Notes: generated by a model not told the origin, from the sequence alone. DNA of 64,000 nt from Yponomeuta sedellus (GCA_934045075.1 OW203751.1:885501-949500), one strand, 5' to 3'. Positions 22,267-34,781 are shown, numbered from the stretch's first letter. Made by a program: numbers and translations.

Positions 22267-25030
22267 GATGATGTCGTCCATGCCGATCCGGCTACGGCGA
22301 CTGTAGTGGGACCATCAGGCTTCGTTGATGTGCCCGAGTGTGGCTGACGTAAGCAATCTTTGCAGTAAACGTACGTCCGCATGTGCCACATTTTAAAATT
22401 CCGTTAACATAATTGTAATGTATTGCCGCAGGTGGTTGGGCTTTTAAGTGATCCCTCTTAGCGTCGAGATCAGTTCGTCTCTTCTCTTCAAAAGTGAAGA
22501 CACTTGTTTGCACTAGGTGTCTCGACGCTGGTCTCTCAGCAGCGCATTCCTCCCAGTTGCTTGGATCCATGTCGCAGCTCTTCATGTGCCTCTTCAGCAC
22601 GTCCTTATATCGGAGAAACTGACCACCTCGTTTGCGCTTGCCTTTTCGGAGCTCCGAATAAAAAACACGCTTTGCCAGTCTCTCGTCAGGCATGCGGGAG
22701 ACGTGGCCGCACCAGCGCAGTTGCCGCCTCATCAGATAGGATTCAATGCCGCCAACTTTAGCCCGGCGCAGTACCTCTGTGTTACGAATGCGATCGGACC
22801 ATTTTATATTAAACATTTCGTGAAGACATTTGAGGTGAAACCTATCCAACACCCGGATGTGCTTGCGATAAAGACACCAGGTTTCTGCAGAGTATAAGAG
22901 GTTCGGTAACACTATGGCCATGTACACGGCTACCTTGGTCGATCTTTGGATGTCGTGTGAGCGAAATAGCTTTGATCGTAACTTTCCGAAGGCAGCAGAG
23001 GCTGCGCCGATCCTGCTGTTAAGCTCAGCGTCCAGATCACCTTTTGCTGTCAAGGTACTTCCCAGGTATCTGAACTTATCCACCTGCTTCAGAGCGTCCT
23101 CACCGAGATGAATGTTCAGCGTAGAACCAGCTGTTTGTAATGTTTCCAGAGACATCACCTCAGTTTTCTTAACACTAATTTTCAGCCCGTACCTGCAGCA
23201 TGCCTTATCGATCGAGGTTGGTCATCAGCTTTTGTAGATCACCCGGGGAATCCACCACAAAACAAAGGTCATCTGCGTACATAATCTCTGTTACGATGTC
23301 ATAAGAGACTTTGGTCTTGGCTTTAAGTCTGGCCAGGTTAAATAATTTTCCGTCTGTCCTTAAGCGAATGTGAATACCCTCCGATTTGTCTTCCAGAGTT
23401 TCACGAACTACCACGGCAAAATATAGGGCAAACAGAGTGGGTGCCAGGACACATCCTTGTTTAACTCCACAGGTAACGGAGAAAAACTCAGTCTGCTCGC
23501 GATTAGCTGTCACACAGCAAGTCATGTTGTCATGAAGAAGCCGAATTAATCTTATAAACTTATCCGGGCAACCACATTTTTCCAGGATTAACCAAAGAGC
23601 CTCGCGGGGGACACTATCAAATGCCTTCTCTAAATCTACGAAGCAAAAGTGGAGCGGTTGACCCTGCTCTTTGCTCTTTTCTTGTAGTTGACGTAGATTG
23701 AAGATAGCCTCGCAGGTTCTTCTTTGAGGTCTAAATCCAAATTGACTCTGGTTGTAGCGTCTCGGACACGGGAATTAATCTATTCAAGAGAACTTTGGCG
23801 AAGATTTTTCCAGGGATGCAGAGCAAAGATATACCTCGGTAGGAATTGCAATCAGAACGGTCTCCCTTGTTTTTATATAAGGAACAAATACGCGAGATCT
23901 TAAAATTGTTGGGTACACGTTCCTCGTCCCACATTCGTAAAAACAATTTCCATAGGGCGTTGTGCAGTGGTTCCCCACCGTACTTCAAGAGTTCTCCTGA
24001 AATTTCGTCAACGCCGGTTGCTTTGTCATTTGGTTGCTGCTTTATCGCTGTCACAGCTTCATCAAGTGTAAGTGGATCACATAATCCAGTTGCCTCAGGA
24101 AGTTTTGGAAGTGCTCGTATGTATTGTAGATCAGCTGATCGGTCAGCTGATCGGTCCACATTAAGCAGGTGGTTGAAGTGCTCAGCCCAACGATTCAGTG
24201 TGTCTTCCTTAGATGTAAGTCGTTGGGTACCATCTTGGGATTTAAGTGGCACGCTGACACGGGGAGCACTGCCGATTAACTTCCTAACTTCAGTGTAAAA
24301 CAGACCTAGACGGTTTGACTTGGAAAGCCAGTGATATGTTCAGCTTTCTGTTTCCACCATCGATCTTTCACTTCTCGAGTGAGAGCCCGAAGCACCGAAC
24401 TACTTTTCTTTATCTCCTCCAGTGCCTCAAGTGACTGTCGTCCTCGACGTTGACGACGCAACAAAGATCGGTGCTTTGCGATCGCTTCGGTCAGTGACTG
24501 ATCGTTTTCATCGAACCAATCTTCATTAACCCGGGATAGTTTACCCAACGTTTGTTTGGCCGACTCGACTATTTGCGAACATAGGAGATCCCACGTCGCC
24601 TGTAAATCACCGTTTGTGTCAAGTGTCGAGTTTGCGCTATTTAAAGCTTGACGATAGTTCTCTTGAGTTTCTAAGCTGACCAGTTTTCCTACATCTAAAC
24701 GTGTCGGTTTAACTCTATTGGATCTGATTGGAGGGCGAAGACGCAGTTTCATTTTTATGATCACTAACTTATGATCCGTCCAACAGTCGGCTCCCCGCAT
24801 AACTCTCGTGACTAGTACCTGGGAAATTTCAGCTTGTCTGACTATTGCATAGTCAATTAAATGCCAGTGTTTTGACCTTGGATGCATCCACGTGACTTTG
24901 TGTTGTATCGGTAATCTAAAATAGGTATTGGTTATAGCCAAGCCAAATTGTGCACAGAAGCTAAGTAACATTGGGCCGTTACTGTTCATGTTACCAATAC
25001 CATGTCGACCTAAAAACACTCGGCCAGGCT
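22267..25030 (-). pseudogene. 5'-truncated non-LTR retrotransposon (endonuclease-RT-C2H2)
   Basis: A 10-bp duplication, TCGGAATGAT, flanks the copy and its 3' end has a short ATC-type tail, so the boundaries are firm. From 25019 down it encodes the end of an APE-type endonuclease (WTDHKLVIIKMKLR), then RT motifs (DEISGELLKYGG, SYRGISLLCIPGKIFAKVLL, FVDLEKAFD, MYADDLCFV). A post-RT region follows ([20 protein letters not shown]) and a C-terminal C2H2 finger ([20 protein letters not shown]). At least three frameshifts (near 24315, 23745 and 23215, the last a CGAT duplication) break the frame. The 5' end stops inside the endonuclease, so the copy is dead. The architecture resembles RTE-like insect elements, but the clade is not certain. 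Confidence 0.92.
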
Positions 25031-25040
25031 TCGGAATGAT

Positions 25041-25106
25041 ATCGCTGTGCCCACATGATTATAATATTTTTATTTTTAATGCACTAACCCGTGCTAAGGA
25101 CAATTA
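25041..25106 (-). mobile_element. SINE remainder on the far side of the LINE
   Basis: It continues the 5' flank motif ATCGCTGTGCCCACATGATT, then AATGCACTAACCCGTGCTAAGG, i.e. the tail of another unit in tandem. Such tail-to-head joins recur at 34370-34450 and 35010-35060. Confidence 0.75.
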
Positions 25107-25202
25107 CATTAATTAATTAATATATGTGATATGTTACATACCAATTTAAAGGTTTAGGTTAGATAGAAGGAAATGTATGATATTTCAACATCGTTATCAA
25201 TT

Positions 25203-25420
25203 GACGACCTCTGTGGCGTATCGGTAGCGCGTCTGCCTACCATGCAAGAGGTCCCGGGTTCGAATCCCGGCTGGGAACAAAAAAAAACCCAGGTCTTGGA
25301 TGTTTACATGTTTGTGATGTCGTTGTTTCTGGTTCCCATGACACAGAGTATCATGGGAACCAGAAACAACGACCATGGGGCCAGAAGCAATGTATGTGCT
25401 TGTATGTAAATGTTATGTTA
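25203..25420 (+). mobile_element. tRNA-derived SINE 'TGTGGCGTAGCGG' type (copy 2)
   Basis: Head with a B box GGTTCGAATCCC, A-run, and body as at 14801. The 3' part has a local inverted duplication of GGTTCCCATGACACAG / ATCATGGGAACCAGAAACAA. Confidence 0.8.
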
Positions 25421-25786
25421 ATATAGTTAATTGTATCTCCCTATTGAATTAGGTTCCACCTGTAAGGATAGGGAATGTTTGGAAATAAAGAAATAAAGAA
25501 ATAAATAAAATAAATTCAGAACTCCACAACAATCTTTTGACTTGGAGACATAAGTTGCTGCAGCCACGTACCGTCTGATCAATTCTCAAATTATTAATTT
25601 GTTATTTGATTTTTAGTTTTTTTTATGTTTTATAGATATATTTCTTTATATTTTCGTATGTACCTATGCTATCACCTTGCGAATGCTGTTGCATGCCTAT
25701 TAGTAGTGCACAGATCAGGCCCGAAATTATTTGTTTTGTTGGAATTAATTGATTTTTATCTGTGTACTGTTGGTGTGTCTATTATC

Positions 25787-27636
<1,850 letters not shown>

Positions 27637-27689
27637 CTCTGACCATCTTTTGTATATTTGTACATCTACTTCCTTCCCTAATATATTAG

Positions 27690-27821
27690 TCCAGTCCATT
27701 TAAAGGTTGTCTGGAAGAGCTCACTTTTAGTGATAAGGCCGCCGTCTGCACTCTTAGGTTAGGAAATATCTGTGTAATCTCCGTTTTTATGTACAATAAT
27801 GTGTTCTCAATCTATCTGTCT
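27690..27821 (+). mobile_element. LINE 3' tail inserted in another repeat
   Basis: GGTTGTCTGGAAGAGCTCAC, GATAAGGCCGCCGTCTGC and the tail ATGTACAATAATGTG then ATCTATCTGTC. It lies inside a ~220-bp repeat (27637-28020) that is found uninterrupted at 45466-45685. TTTT flanks both sides. Confidence 0.75.
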
Positions 27822-29276
27822 TTTCTCAAGTCATCTTAAACCAAATACATCAGTTGCCACCTTTACGTGTTAGTAAGATTTCATGATTGCCATCAATAAC
27901 TTTAAATGCCAAAGCATTAGTTAAATGCACAAAAGTCGGGAAAACACAAGTGCTGAGGCCAGACACACGAACAGCACTCTTTCACGAGCATAATGCAGTG
28001 CCCACCGTCATCAGTCTGAGCTTATTGAAATTAAATAATATTTATCACACATAGATTAGAGAGAATATAAATACTATGACAAAAAAATTGAGACAAATAT
28101 GTGATAAAAAGGATAGGGCTTAGCTTAGTGCTGTGAGTGCATGCAGCATCAATTGTTGTTGTTATTATTCTCAGGCCAATTGTTAAAATGTAGGTTGCTA
28201 CTTGTAAAAACAGATTTTAAAATCTGACAAAATAATGTAGGTACAATTTTATACTTCTAATTAACAAATTATGATTTTATTGCTTACAAGTTGGTGTTTA
28301 ATTTCATACATATCCTTATCTAAGACATGATCACTCCTGGTGACAACTGTGAACTAGGAAGACAGACAATTTTACTATGAACTTGTTAATTTTTTATGTA
28401 TATCATAGTTTCAGTTACTGTTTCATTTATTGAATGTAATAGAATTCATTAGTGACCAAAATCTTACTTACTAAAACATAAGCTGATCATACCATTATTA
28501 ACAAAACATAACAATTTAAAAATACTTATATTATGTAACCAGTACGTGCAACAATAAATTACTGAGTTTACATTTGCTTCAAAGGTTTGGTGTAGTGATT
28601 TGTAGCTGAACCCGATACCAACACTAGGGCAATACCATCGAAATAAACCAGTAGTGATACAAACACATACTTTCAAACAGCGTATTAGCAGTAAAAGAAA
28701 AACAATTATAAACCTAGAATGCAATAAACTGGTTTCAATATTCATAACAAACTCGAACTAATCCTAAAGGTAGTCTTTACTTTCGGGAAATAGGACGCTA
28801 GTTTTATTTACTGGATATTGGGTTTGTCAAAGTTTCCACATGTGTTCTTGTAACATTACAACGGTTGGTCTACTTGACTACCTATAACGTTATCTATCCC
28901 TTCTTTACTGCAGAAATTTCGCTAGAAGGGCTTCTACGCCTTCTGCTAGTTCACGGCATGGTAGTTCATATTAAAAATATATGGAAAATAATGCAGTACG
29001 CTATTAGCGACCGGAGTTCATAAAAAAACTTAAGTAAAAACATTGATTAATAAAAAACATTGGTGCAGAGACTTATAGATGTAGGTACCTAAATAGTAAT
29101 TTTGGCTCAACACGCGCTAATTATCTAGTAACAACAGTAGTTCACAATGTAAAATCTACAGTCGCAATTCACTATAGTCAAATCAACATCACTCGGATTG
29201 TCCACAGCACCTTAGTAGCATAGTTCCAATACTGCAGCACTATTAGGCCTCTAATATGCAAGGCATTTAGTCTGAA
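27822..29276. other. No protein gene recognised; repeat copy, then unique AT-rich DNA
   Basis: 27822-28020 repeats 45480-45685 (shared CCAGACACACGAACAGCACT). The rest (28021-29276) is AT-rich and could include 3' untranslated sequence of the - strand USF-like frame. TTTATT, an AATAAA on the - strand, occurs near 28804. No long T-run marking a retrocopy poly(A) tail was seen. Confidence 0.5.
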
Positions 29277-29993
29277 CTAAGACTTTTTCGGCCTATGTAT
29301 GTCTAGGTTTTGGCTTCGTAGGGAGGAGTTCTCTTTTCTAAGGTCTGCGAGTTCTTGGTTTAACTTTAGAACTTCCATCACCAATTTCCCGTTCTCGACT
29401 TCTAGTTTGTCAGCCCTTTTCTGTTTCGCAGTCAGCTCTGTGATGTAGTCGCAGGCCTTCGCTAAAATCCCGCCTTAGCTCGCCGAGTCTGGCAGTCCTG
29501 TATTTGGTATCAACGCAGCCAGTTTTGTGATCCAGCTGTTGATTTTGTCTCTCCGTCTTCTTTCCACCTCATTGTGGGTGGCTCTTCTTTTGTCGCGCTT
29601 TTTCGTCGTGATGACTTTGGCTTGTATTGGTTCCTTGCGAATGGCTTTCTTTGGACTGCCTGCCTGTTGACCGAACACTTCAACTGGGTTCCCAATTACG
29701 TAGAACTCGCCACCTGGAAGTACATGTATTGGAGAGCCTGTAGTTTGATTGCTGACTGTTTCCTCACCAGAGGTCATTGGCACAAATCTATATGTTGTCA
29801 CTGCCCCGGACAAGTCTTTAAAATGATAAGATTCCGGGTTTTCCTCCTCGTTGGCGTCCAAAAACGTATGTGACACTAATGGAATCTTTTCCTCAGCACT
29901 CTCGAAAGAGCCCTCATCCACCATTCCCAGGTATTCTCCGTCACCGCTGTTGTCTAGTGAATTTTCGTGGATCTCAATTTTGAGTTTGGACAT
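29277..29993 (-). pseudogene. USF-type bHLH-zipper frame with one in-frame stop
   Basis: The frame starts at 29993 (MSKLKIEIHENSLDNSGDGE) and runs 239 codons to TAG at 29277, except for a TAA at 29475-29477 (codon 173). The basic region and helix 1 read KRRATHNEVERRRRDKINSW, the USF signature for binding CACGTG-type E-boxes. After a loop ending PDSAS and the stop, the same frame continues with helix 2 (GGILAKACDYITELTAKQ) and a leucine zipper (LEVENGKLVMEVLKLNQELA). The family has Lys where the stop is, so AAA to TAA explains it. No intron interrupts the frame. It may be a processed copy, or an intronless gene with a null allele or sequencing error. If read as is, the product lacks helix 2 and the zipper and could not dimerise. 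A TCATGTGACG E-box lies about 55 bp upstream. Confidence 0.8.
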
Positions 29994-30136
29994 TGCGGTC
30001 TATTATTTTTTGAATTTCCTCTACTTGATCACGGGGACAAAATAAACGGGTCATGTGACGAATAACCATAGACTACGATTTGTGACGAATAACCATCACA
30101 GCGCTGATTTTCACCACGTCCTTGTTCTCGCTGTTC

Positions 30137-30476
30137 GATATCAACCCTTGTATATCCCCACTGCTGGGGCACGGGTCTCTTCCTGCATCGCAGGAAGGTT
30201 AGGCCATACTCCACCACGGGTTGGTGGAGGATTGTAAGACAGTGGCGAGCCTTACTGTCAGAAGTTATCAAGCCGCCCATGAGGCCTCTGACGTGGCTTA
30301 ACGACTGCCATTACATGACAGCCGGCACCAACGGCTTAACGTGCCTTGCGAAGCACGGAAACGCTCGGAAAAATGCCACTAGCGGTAATCGCGGGACGAT
30401 CACCCATCCTGCACCTTACCGCGCCTGTTGTTGCTTAACTCAATTGATTGATTCCAATCACTCGGTTCGACTAGCG
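30137..30476 (-). mobile_element. 5S-type SINE between the USF-like frame and TTBK exon 1
   Basis: The - strand has GTTAAGCAACAACAGGCGCG and GGTGCAGGATGGGTGATCG, and ends in GGGTTGATATC. The extreme 5' end has diverged (GCGCGCGCTAGTCG). Confidence 0.85.
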
Positions 30477-30706
30477 CGCGCCTCTGTCTTCTTCTGTGTT
30501 CTCACTGAATTAAATATAATAAAAGTTTGCGGATTTTAAAAAGAGAACACCGCAGGCTGTAATCAACCAAAATATCTAAATCTATTAAGCAAAATTTAGA
30601 AACATCCACCGTAAAGCACAAGGTGAATGGATATGCAGGTGCGGTATACAATACAACATGCAAATTATTACATTAATATATGTATGCTCTTGTTTTTCGG
30701 TCGCAG

Positions 30707-30771
30707 GGAACAGGAGCCGGGCTGCGAGCAGTCGCTCAAGCAAGGTGCGCAGCACCCTTCCAACAGATCTG
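30707..30771 (+). CDS. Asator: TTBK/Asator exon 1 (first exon recognised; N-terminal leader)
   Basis: Acceptor TTTTTCGGTCGCAG precedes 30707 and donor GTGAGT follows 30771. In the frame that joins exon 2 it reads EQEPGCEQSLKQGAQHPSNR plus S and a split Glu. It is not conserved enough to recognise alone. It is assigned because its phase, and those of exons 2 and 3, chain without a stop into the kinase exon 4. The two bases needed from an upstream exon, and hence the true start codon, were not found. Confidence 0.6.
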
Positions 30772-31004
30772 GTGAGTACTCAGTTAAACGTGGGCCTCGC
30801 CTGCTAAAACTTTTCTACCCTCCTAAGCCCTGGCGTCCTAGAAATAGGACATCAGGAATAACTTTCTTCATTCACACGCAATGATTTAGTATGAAGTCAG
30901 GAAAACTTACTGTTCCATGTCCAATATTTTCCTCATCATTTTTTGGACAACAAGAAGAAAAAGTTCTTAAATATCTACGTAGTTTTAGAAAACTTGAGAA
31001 GTAA

Positions 31005-31142
31005 CCCCCTTATTCATAATAGTCCGCTAGCTTAAAACAGCTGCTAAAGAGTGTTCTCTTTCATTCTGACTTAGGTCAATAGAAGAGGACAGAGTGAGAA
31101 TAAGCATTGCTTAAAGTTAACAGACTATTATGAATAAGGGGG
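31005..31142. mobile_element. 138-bp MITE, TAA target duplication (copy 2)
   Basis: It appears base-for-base identical to 5859-5996. TAA lies on each side (31002-31004 and 31143-31145). It sits in the TTBK intron 1 interval. Confidence 0.85.
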
Positions 31143-31223
31143 TAAGTGTTACCTCCAGGGCTTAGGAGGCTACACTATTTTGAAAAGTGATTTACAGTTA
31201 AGTGTCAAAATGTCAGTGTGACG

Positions 31224-31750
31224 ACCGACCTCTGTGGCGTAGCGGTAGCTCATCTACCTACCATGCAAGAGGTCCCGGGTTCGAATCCCGGCTGGGAACA
31301 AAAAAAACACCCCGGGTCTTGGATGTTTACATGTTTGTGATGTCGTTGTTTCTGGTTCCCGCGACGCAAGGTATCCTAGTGTGGGGCCAGAAGAAATGTA
31401 TGTTAAATTTTATGTTATATTATTATACTATTTTTATTTTTAATGCACTAACCCGTGCTAAGGACTATTTTAAAAACCTATTAAGAGGCTAACAACTCCA
31501 CCCATGCCGGGATTCAAACCCGGTACTTCTGGCTATCCGTACCAGCGCTCTTTCCAACTGAGCTAATGGGCGACTCACATCAGTGAAATTTCGAACCTCT
31601 TTACACTATTCTCTGTATTACGTACAGGCAGCGACATCTGGCTGAAGTAGATTGCGTCACTTACAGCCCCGACTACCTACTTTGCAGTTAGGTTTTCACA
31701 TCGGAAAATAGTATTATCATGTGGGTACAACGATATCATTCCGAATCATG
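31224..31750. mobile_element. Two SINEs back to back
   Basis: 31224-31420 (+) is the TGTGGCGTAGCGG-type SINE. 31428-31750 (-) is the GCCCATTAGCTCAG-type SINE with its full 5' flank (ATCATGTGGGTACAACGATA). Confidence 0.8.
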
Positions 31751-31789
31751 CATGCACGCCGGTTTCGTCGTCGTCGTCAGGATGTACTA

Positions 31790-32038
31790 GTCCACTCCTC
31801 GACATAGCCCTCTCCCATTGAGCGCCATAGCGCCCTGTCTTCAGCTTGCCGCATCCAGCATCTGCCTGCAGTTTTTCGCAAATCGTCATCCCACCTAGCC
31901 GGAAGACGTCCTACACTACGTTACGCCACTACTACGGCGGTTCAGTGTACTTTTTATTTTCCCCTTTGCTAATACGCCCCCTATTTGGTCGATGTACGAG
32001 TATGTCCGCCTGGGACGTCCCTTACCCTTCCACTCATA
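31790..32038 (-). mobile_element. LINE coding fragments upstream of exon 2
   Basis: 31790-31935 matches the LINE fragment at 5330-5640. 31965-32038 matches 8735-8800, inverted. They end about 60 bp before the exon 2 acceptor. Confidence 0.65.
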
Positions 32039-32099
32039 ATAGACGTTGCATTATTAGACCTCAACCTGGTCAAGGATTAACCTGGTGTTCTTCTTGCAG

Positions 32100-32185
32100 A
32101 GTCTTCGTCTTCGTCGGCGGACACAGCTTCGCAGGGCTCCGGGGCCTCGGCCGCGCCCTCGCCGCCCGGACGCAATGAGCCCCAG
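32100..32185 (+). CDS. Asator: TTBK/Asator exon 2 (Ser/Ala-rich leader)
   Basis: Acceptor TTCTTGCAG; the donor CCCAG|GTCGGT is weak. The two leading bases complete a Glu codon from exon 1, then SSSSSADTASQGSGASAAPS and PPGRNEPQ. It ends in phase 0. GC-rich and codon-like in an AT-rich setting. Low-complexity, probably disordered. Confidence 0.7.
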
Positions 32186-32298
32186 GTCGGTATATCTCTT
32201 CAACATCATCCCACTAATATTTGTACGCCGCGAGGCAAAATATGTCGGACATTTTTTTTATCTTAACCACCTGCATGTAACCATGTTTATCTTAACCA

Positions 32299-32355
32299 CT
32301 TTATTTGTTAAATATGGGTGTTAACCACCTTAACACCCATATTTAACAAATAAAG
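32299..32355. repeat. Perfect 26-bp hairpin
   Basis: Arms CTTTATTTGTTAAATATGGG... (32299-32324) and their inverse (32330-32355) are separated by 5 bases. It lies 114 bp after the exon 2 donor. Confidence 0.9.
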
Positions 32356-32365
32356 GTATTTTATT

Positions 32366-32500
32366 GTATGTCCCCACCGAGGGGCACGGGTCTCTTCCCT
32401 GAGGAAGGTATAGGTACGGGGGCCAAGTCCGGAGGCGTGCAAGACTGGTCTTACTGTCAGAAGTTTTCATGCTGCCTTAAGGCCTCTGACTTGACTTGGA
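32366..32500 (-). mobile_element. Diverged partial 5S-type SINE
   Basis: It shares GGCACGGGTCTCTTCC and ACTGTCAGAAGTTTTCA with the variant copy at 39059-39325 (both have CCCCACCGAGGGGC in place of CCCCACTGCTGGGGC), so these form a subfamily. Confidence 0.65.
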
Positions 32501-32668
32501 TTCTAGTAAAAAATTGAAACGCATTATTGAGATATGTCATCGAGTGTAGGCGTCAGGCGGTGCTCGCCGCCGTTGAGGCCAAATACGTTTCATCACACTG
32601 ACCACATCACTGCTTGGGTCATAGCACAGCACAGAAGGCGAGGACCTTTGTAAAAATCATTTCAAATA

Positions 32669-32795
32669 TGACCACATCTGTGGCGCAGCGGCAGTCTACC
32701 ATGCACGAGGTTCCGGGCTCGAACCCCGGCTAGGTACAAAAAAATAAACGACAGAAATTGGATGCTTGCACGTTTGTGATGTGATTATTTCCGTG
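32669..32795 (+). mobile_element. tRNA-derived SINE 'TGTGGCGCAGCGG' type, diverged
   Basis: Head with a B box GGCTCGAACCCC and an A-run. The body is diverged (TTGGATGCTTGCACGTTTGT). Confidence 0.7.
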
Positions 32796-33127
32796 GAAAA
32801 ATCGATAAACCGCGGGTGACACCGCGAGACACAGATAGTAAATACACTCCTGGACACATTTATTGGCCCACCTTAGAGATTAGGTTTTGTTGGCCCCTAC
32901 CTAAACATGATTGCTAGATTGAACAAAAACTATTGATGAAGTTTTAAACCTGATACATTTTACATAGACCTGGTTCAAAACTGCATAAAAACTATAAATT
33001 TTTAGCCAGGACTAAACGAAACTGAAAATGCAAGGTGGGCCAATAGATGTGTCCAGAAGTGTATATAAAATAACGGAAACAACGGGCCAGGCACTACAGA
33101 AACAAAATGGTCTACCTGATTTACATT

Positions 33128-33880
33128 GCCGTATCAAACAGACATAATCTGACATCGACACATACACAAGAAAACACAATATACGGTGATCTTGCCATGG
33201 AAACCCAATGCTTGATATCAACCCTTTGTACGATATCAACCCCACTGCTGGGGCATCATAAAGATAAAGATAAAAAAAGATAAAAGATTTTTATTTGTCA
33301 AACATGCGTATTAAATCATATACAGCAGGGCTATGTAAACATTAGAGCGGTGGTAGCTCAGTGTGGAGAACCATGGACTGGCAAGCGAGAGCCCCAGGTT
33401 CGATCCCGAGTGCGGGCAAGTACCAATGACTTTGTATAATTTCAAAGTTACGTACATTTGCGAATTTGTAGTCGCAATACCGCACGCTGACGGTGAAGGA
33501 AAACATCGTGAGGCAACCCGCGGCTTGGTTGGCTCCGCACGTATTGACTAATCTTTCCTGTGGGCTAGACCGACTAAGCTGTCAGGATGGTATAGGTGCT
33601 GTGCAAGCCTACACCATCTATAAAGACCATGTCCCAGGCACTACAGCGTCGGGTGGTTCCTTCACCCATCTAGTGTGAGTGAAGATACCACTGGACGCTG
33701 TATAAATCATCTCATTAAGTAGTTGCAAAAAGGCCAATATTATTATCAAACAGACATAATCTGACATCGACACATACACAAAAAAACACAATGTACACTG
33801 ATCTTGCCATGGAAATAGAAACCCAATGCTTGATATCAACCCTTTGTACGATATCAACCCCACTGCTGGGGCATCATATA
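33128..33880 (+). repeat. ~130-bp direct duplication flanking a SINE
   Basis: 33128-33257 and about 33747-33880 share CAGACATAATCTGACATCGA, GATCTTGCCATGGAAA and a truncated 5S-type SINE end (TTGTACGATATCAACCCCAC). Between them lies the SINE at 33343-33733. Confidence 0.75.
33343..33733 (+). mobile_element. tRNA-derived SINE 'GCGGTGGTAGCTCAGTG' type
   Basis: Near full-length copy with A box, B box GGTTCGATCCC, body and 3' end CACTGGACGCTGTATAAATC. Confidence 0.85.
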
Positions 33881-33885
33881 CGGTG

Positions 33886-34262
33886 CGGCAGTGGGATGCC
33901 GCGCTCGTGGCCTAAGCGAATCGAGTGATTTGAATCAATCACTTGGTTAAGCAACAACAGGCGCGGTCAGGTGCAGGATGGGTGAGCGTCCCGTGACTAC
34001 CGCTAGTGGCATTTTTCGGAGCGCTTCCGTGCTTCGCAAGGCACGTTAAGCCGTTGGTGCCGGCGTCATATAATGGCAGTCGTTAAGCCATGTCAGAGGC
34101 CTTATGGGCGGCTTGATAACTCCTGACAGTAAGGCCCGCCACTGTCTTACAATCCTCCACCAACGCGGACTTGGCCCCCGGGGTGGAGTATGGCCTAACC
34201 TTCCTGCGATGCAGAAAGAGACCCGTGCCCCAGCAGTGGGGACATACAAGGGTTGATAACGA
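33886..34262 (+). mobile_element. 5S-type SINE, sense-strand reference copy
   Basis: The only near full-length copy on the + strand, so it can be read directly. From about 33900: GCGCTCGTGGCC, then a head with GGTTAAGCAACAACAGGCGC, GGTCAGGTGCAGGATGGGTG and GACTACCGC. These align in order with the 5S rRNA internal promoter: box A (GTTAAGCAACGTCGGGC), intermediate element (GGTCAGTAC) and box C (GGATGGGTGACCG), as remembered for insect 5S. The body carries GTTAAGCCGTTGGTGCCGGC. The 3' end is CCCCAGCAGTGGGGACATAC followed by AAGGGTTGATAAC, similar to LINE 3' ends. It lacks tRNA-type A and B boxes. Confidence 0.75.
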
Positions 34263-34275
34263 AACACAGTTGTAT

Positions 34276-34680
34276 ATTATACTATTTTTATTTTCAATGC
34301 ACTAACCCGTGCTAAGGACAATTTTAAAAACCTATTTAGAGGCTAAAAAAATTGCTAAGCTTTTTAAGTTTTTTAAAATTGTCCTAAGCACGGGTTAGTG
34401 CATTAAAAATAAAAATAGTATAATCATGTGGATATCATTCCGATGTAAAACCCTAACTGCAAAGTAGGTAGTCGGGGCTGTAAGTGATGCAATCTACTTC
34501 AGCCAGATGTCGCTGCCTGTACGTAATACAGAGAATAGTGTAAAGAGGTTCGAAATTTCACTGATGCCGGTGAGTCGCCCATTAGCTCAGTTGGATAGAG
34601 CGCTGGCACGGTTAGCCAGAGGTCGCGGGTTCGAATCCCGGTATGGGTGGAATTTTTAGCCTCTAAATAGGTTTTTAAAG
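34276..34680 (+). mobile_element. tRNA-derived SINE with tail-to-head junction
   Basis: After a short inverted tail (34276-34350, -) there is a + unit: tail TTAGTGCATTAAAAATAAAA joined to the 5' flank ATCATGTGGATATCATTCCG, then AGCCAGATGTCGCTGCCTGT, the tRNA-like head (TAGCTCAGTTGG ... GGTTCGAATCCC) and GGAATTTTTAGCCTCTAAAT. Confidence 0.8.
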
Positions 34681-34781
34681 AGTTGTATATGTTAAAAGTT
34701 TCATAATCAAGGCGCAGTTCTCAAACTAATTGCTGGTTGGCGATGATGATGAGGTGGTGATGCTGAAGATGATTGTTTCAG

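Noticed and set aside
22504..22897. + strand ORFs of 85-126 codons over the LINE
   Set aside because: Shadows of the LINE coding strand (-).
34570..34650. tRNA genes at the many A-box/B-box heads
   Set aside because: Acceptor stems are mismatched, position 33 is C, and each head continues into a conserved SINE body; these are SINE heads, not functional tRNAs.
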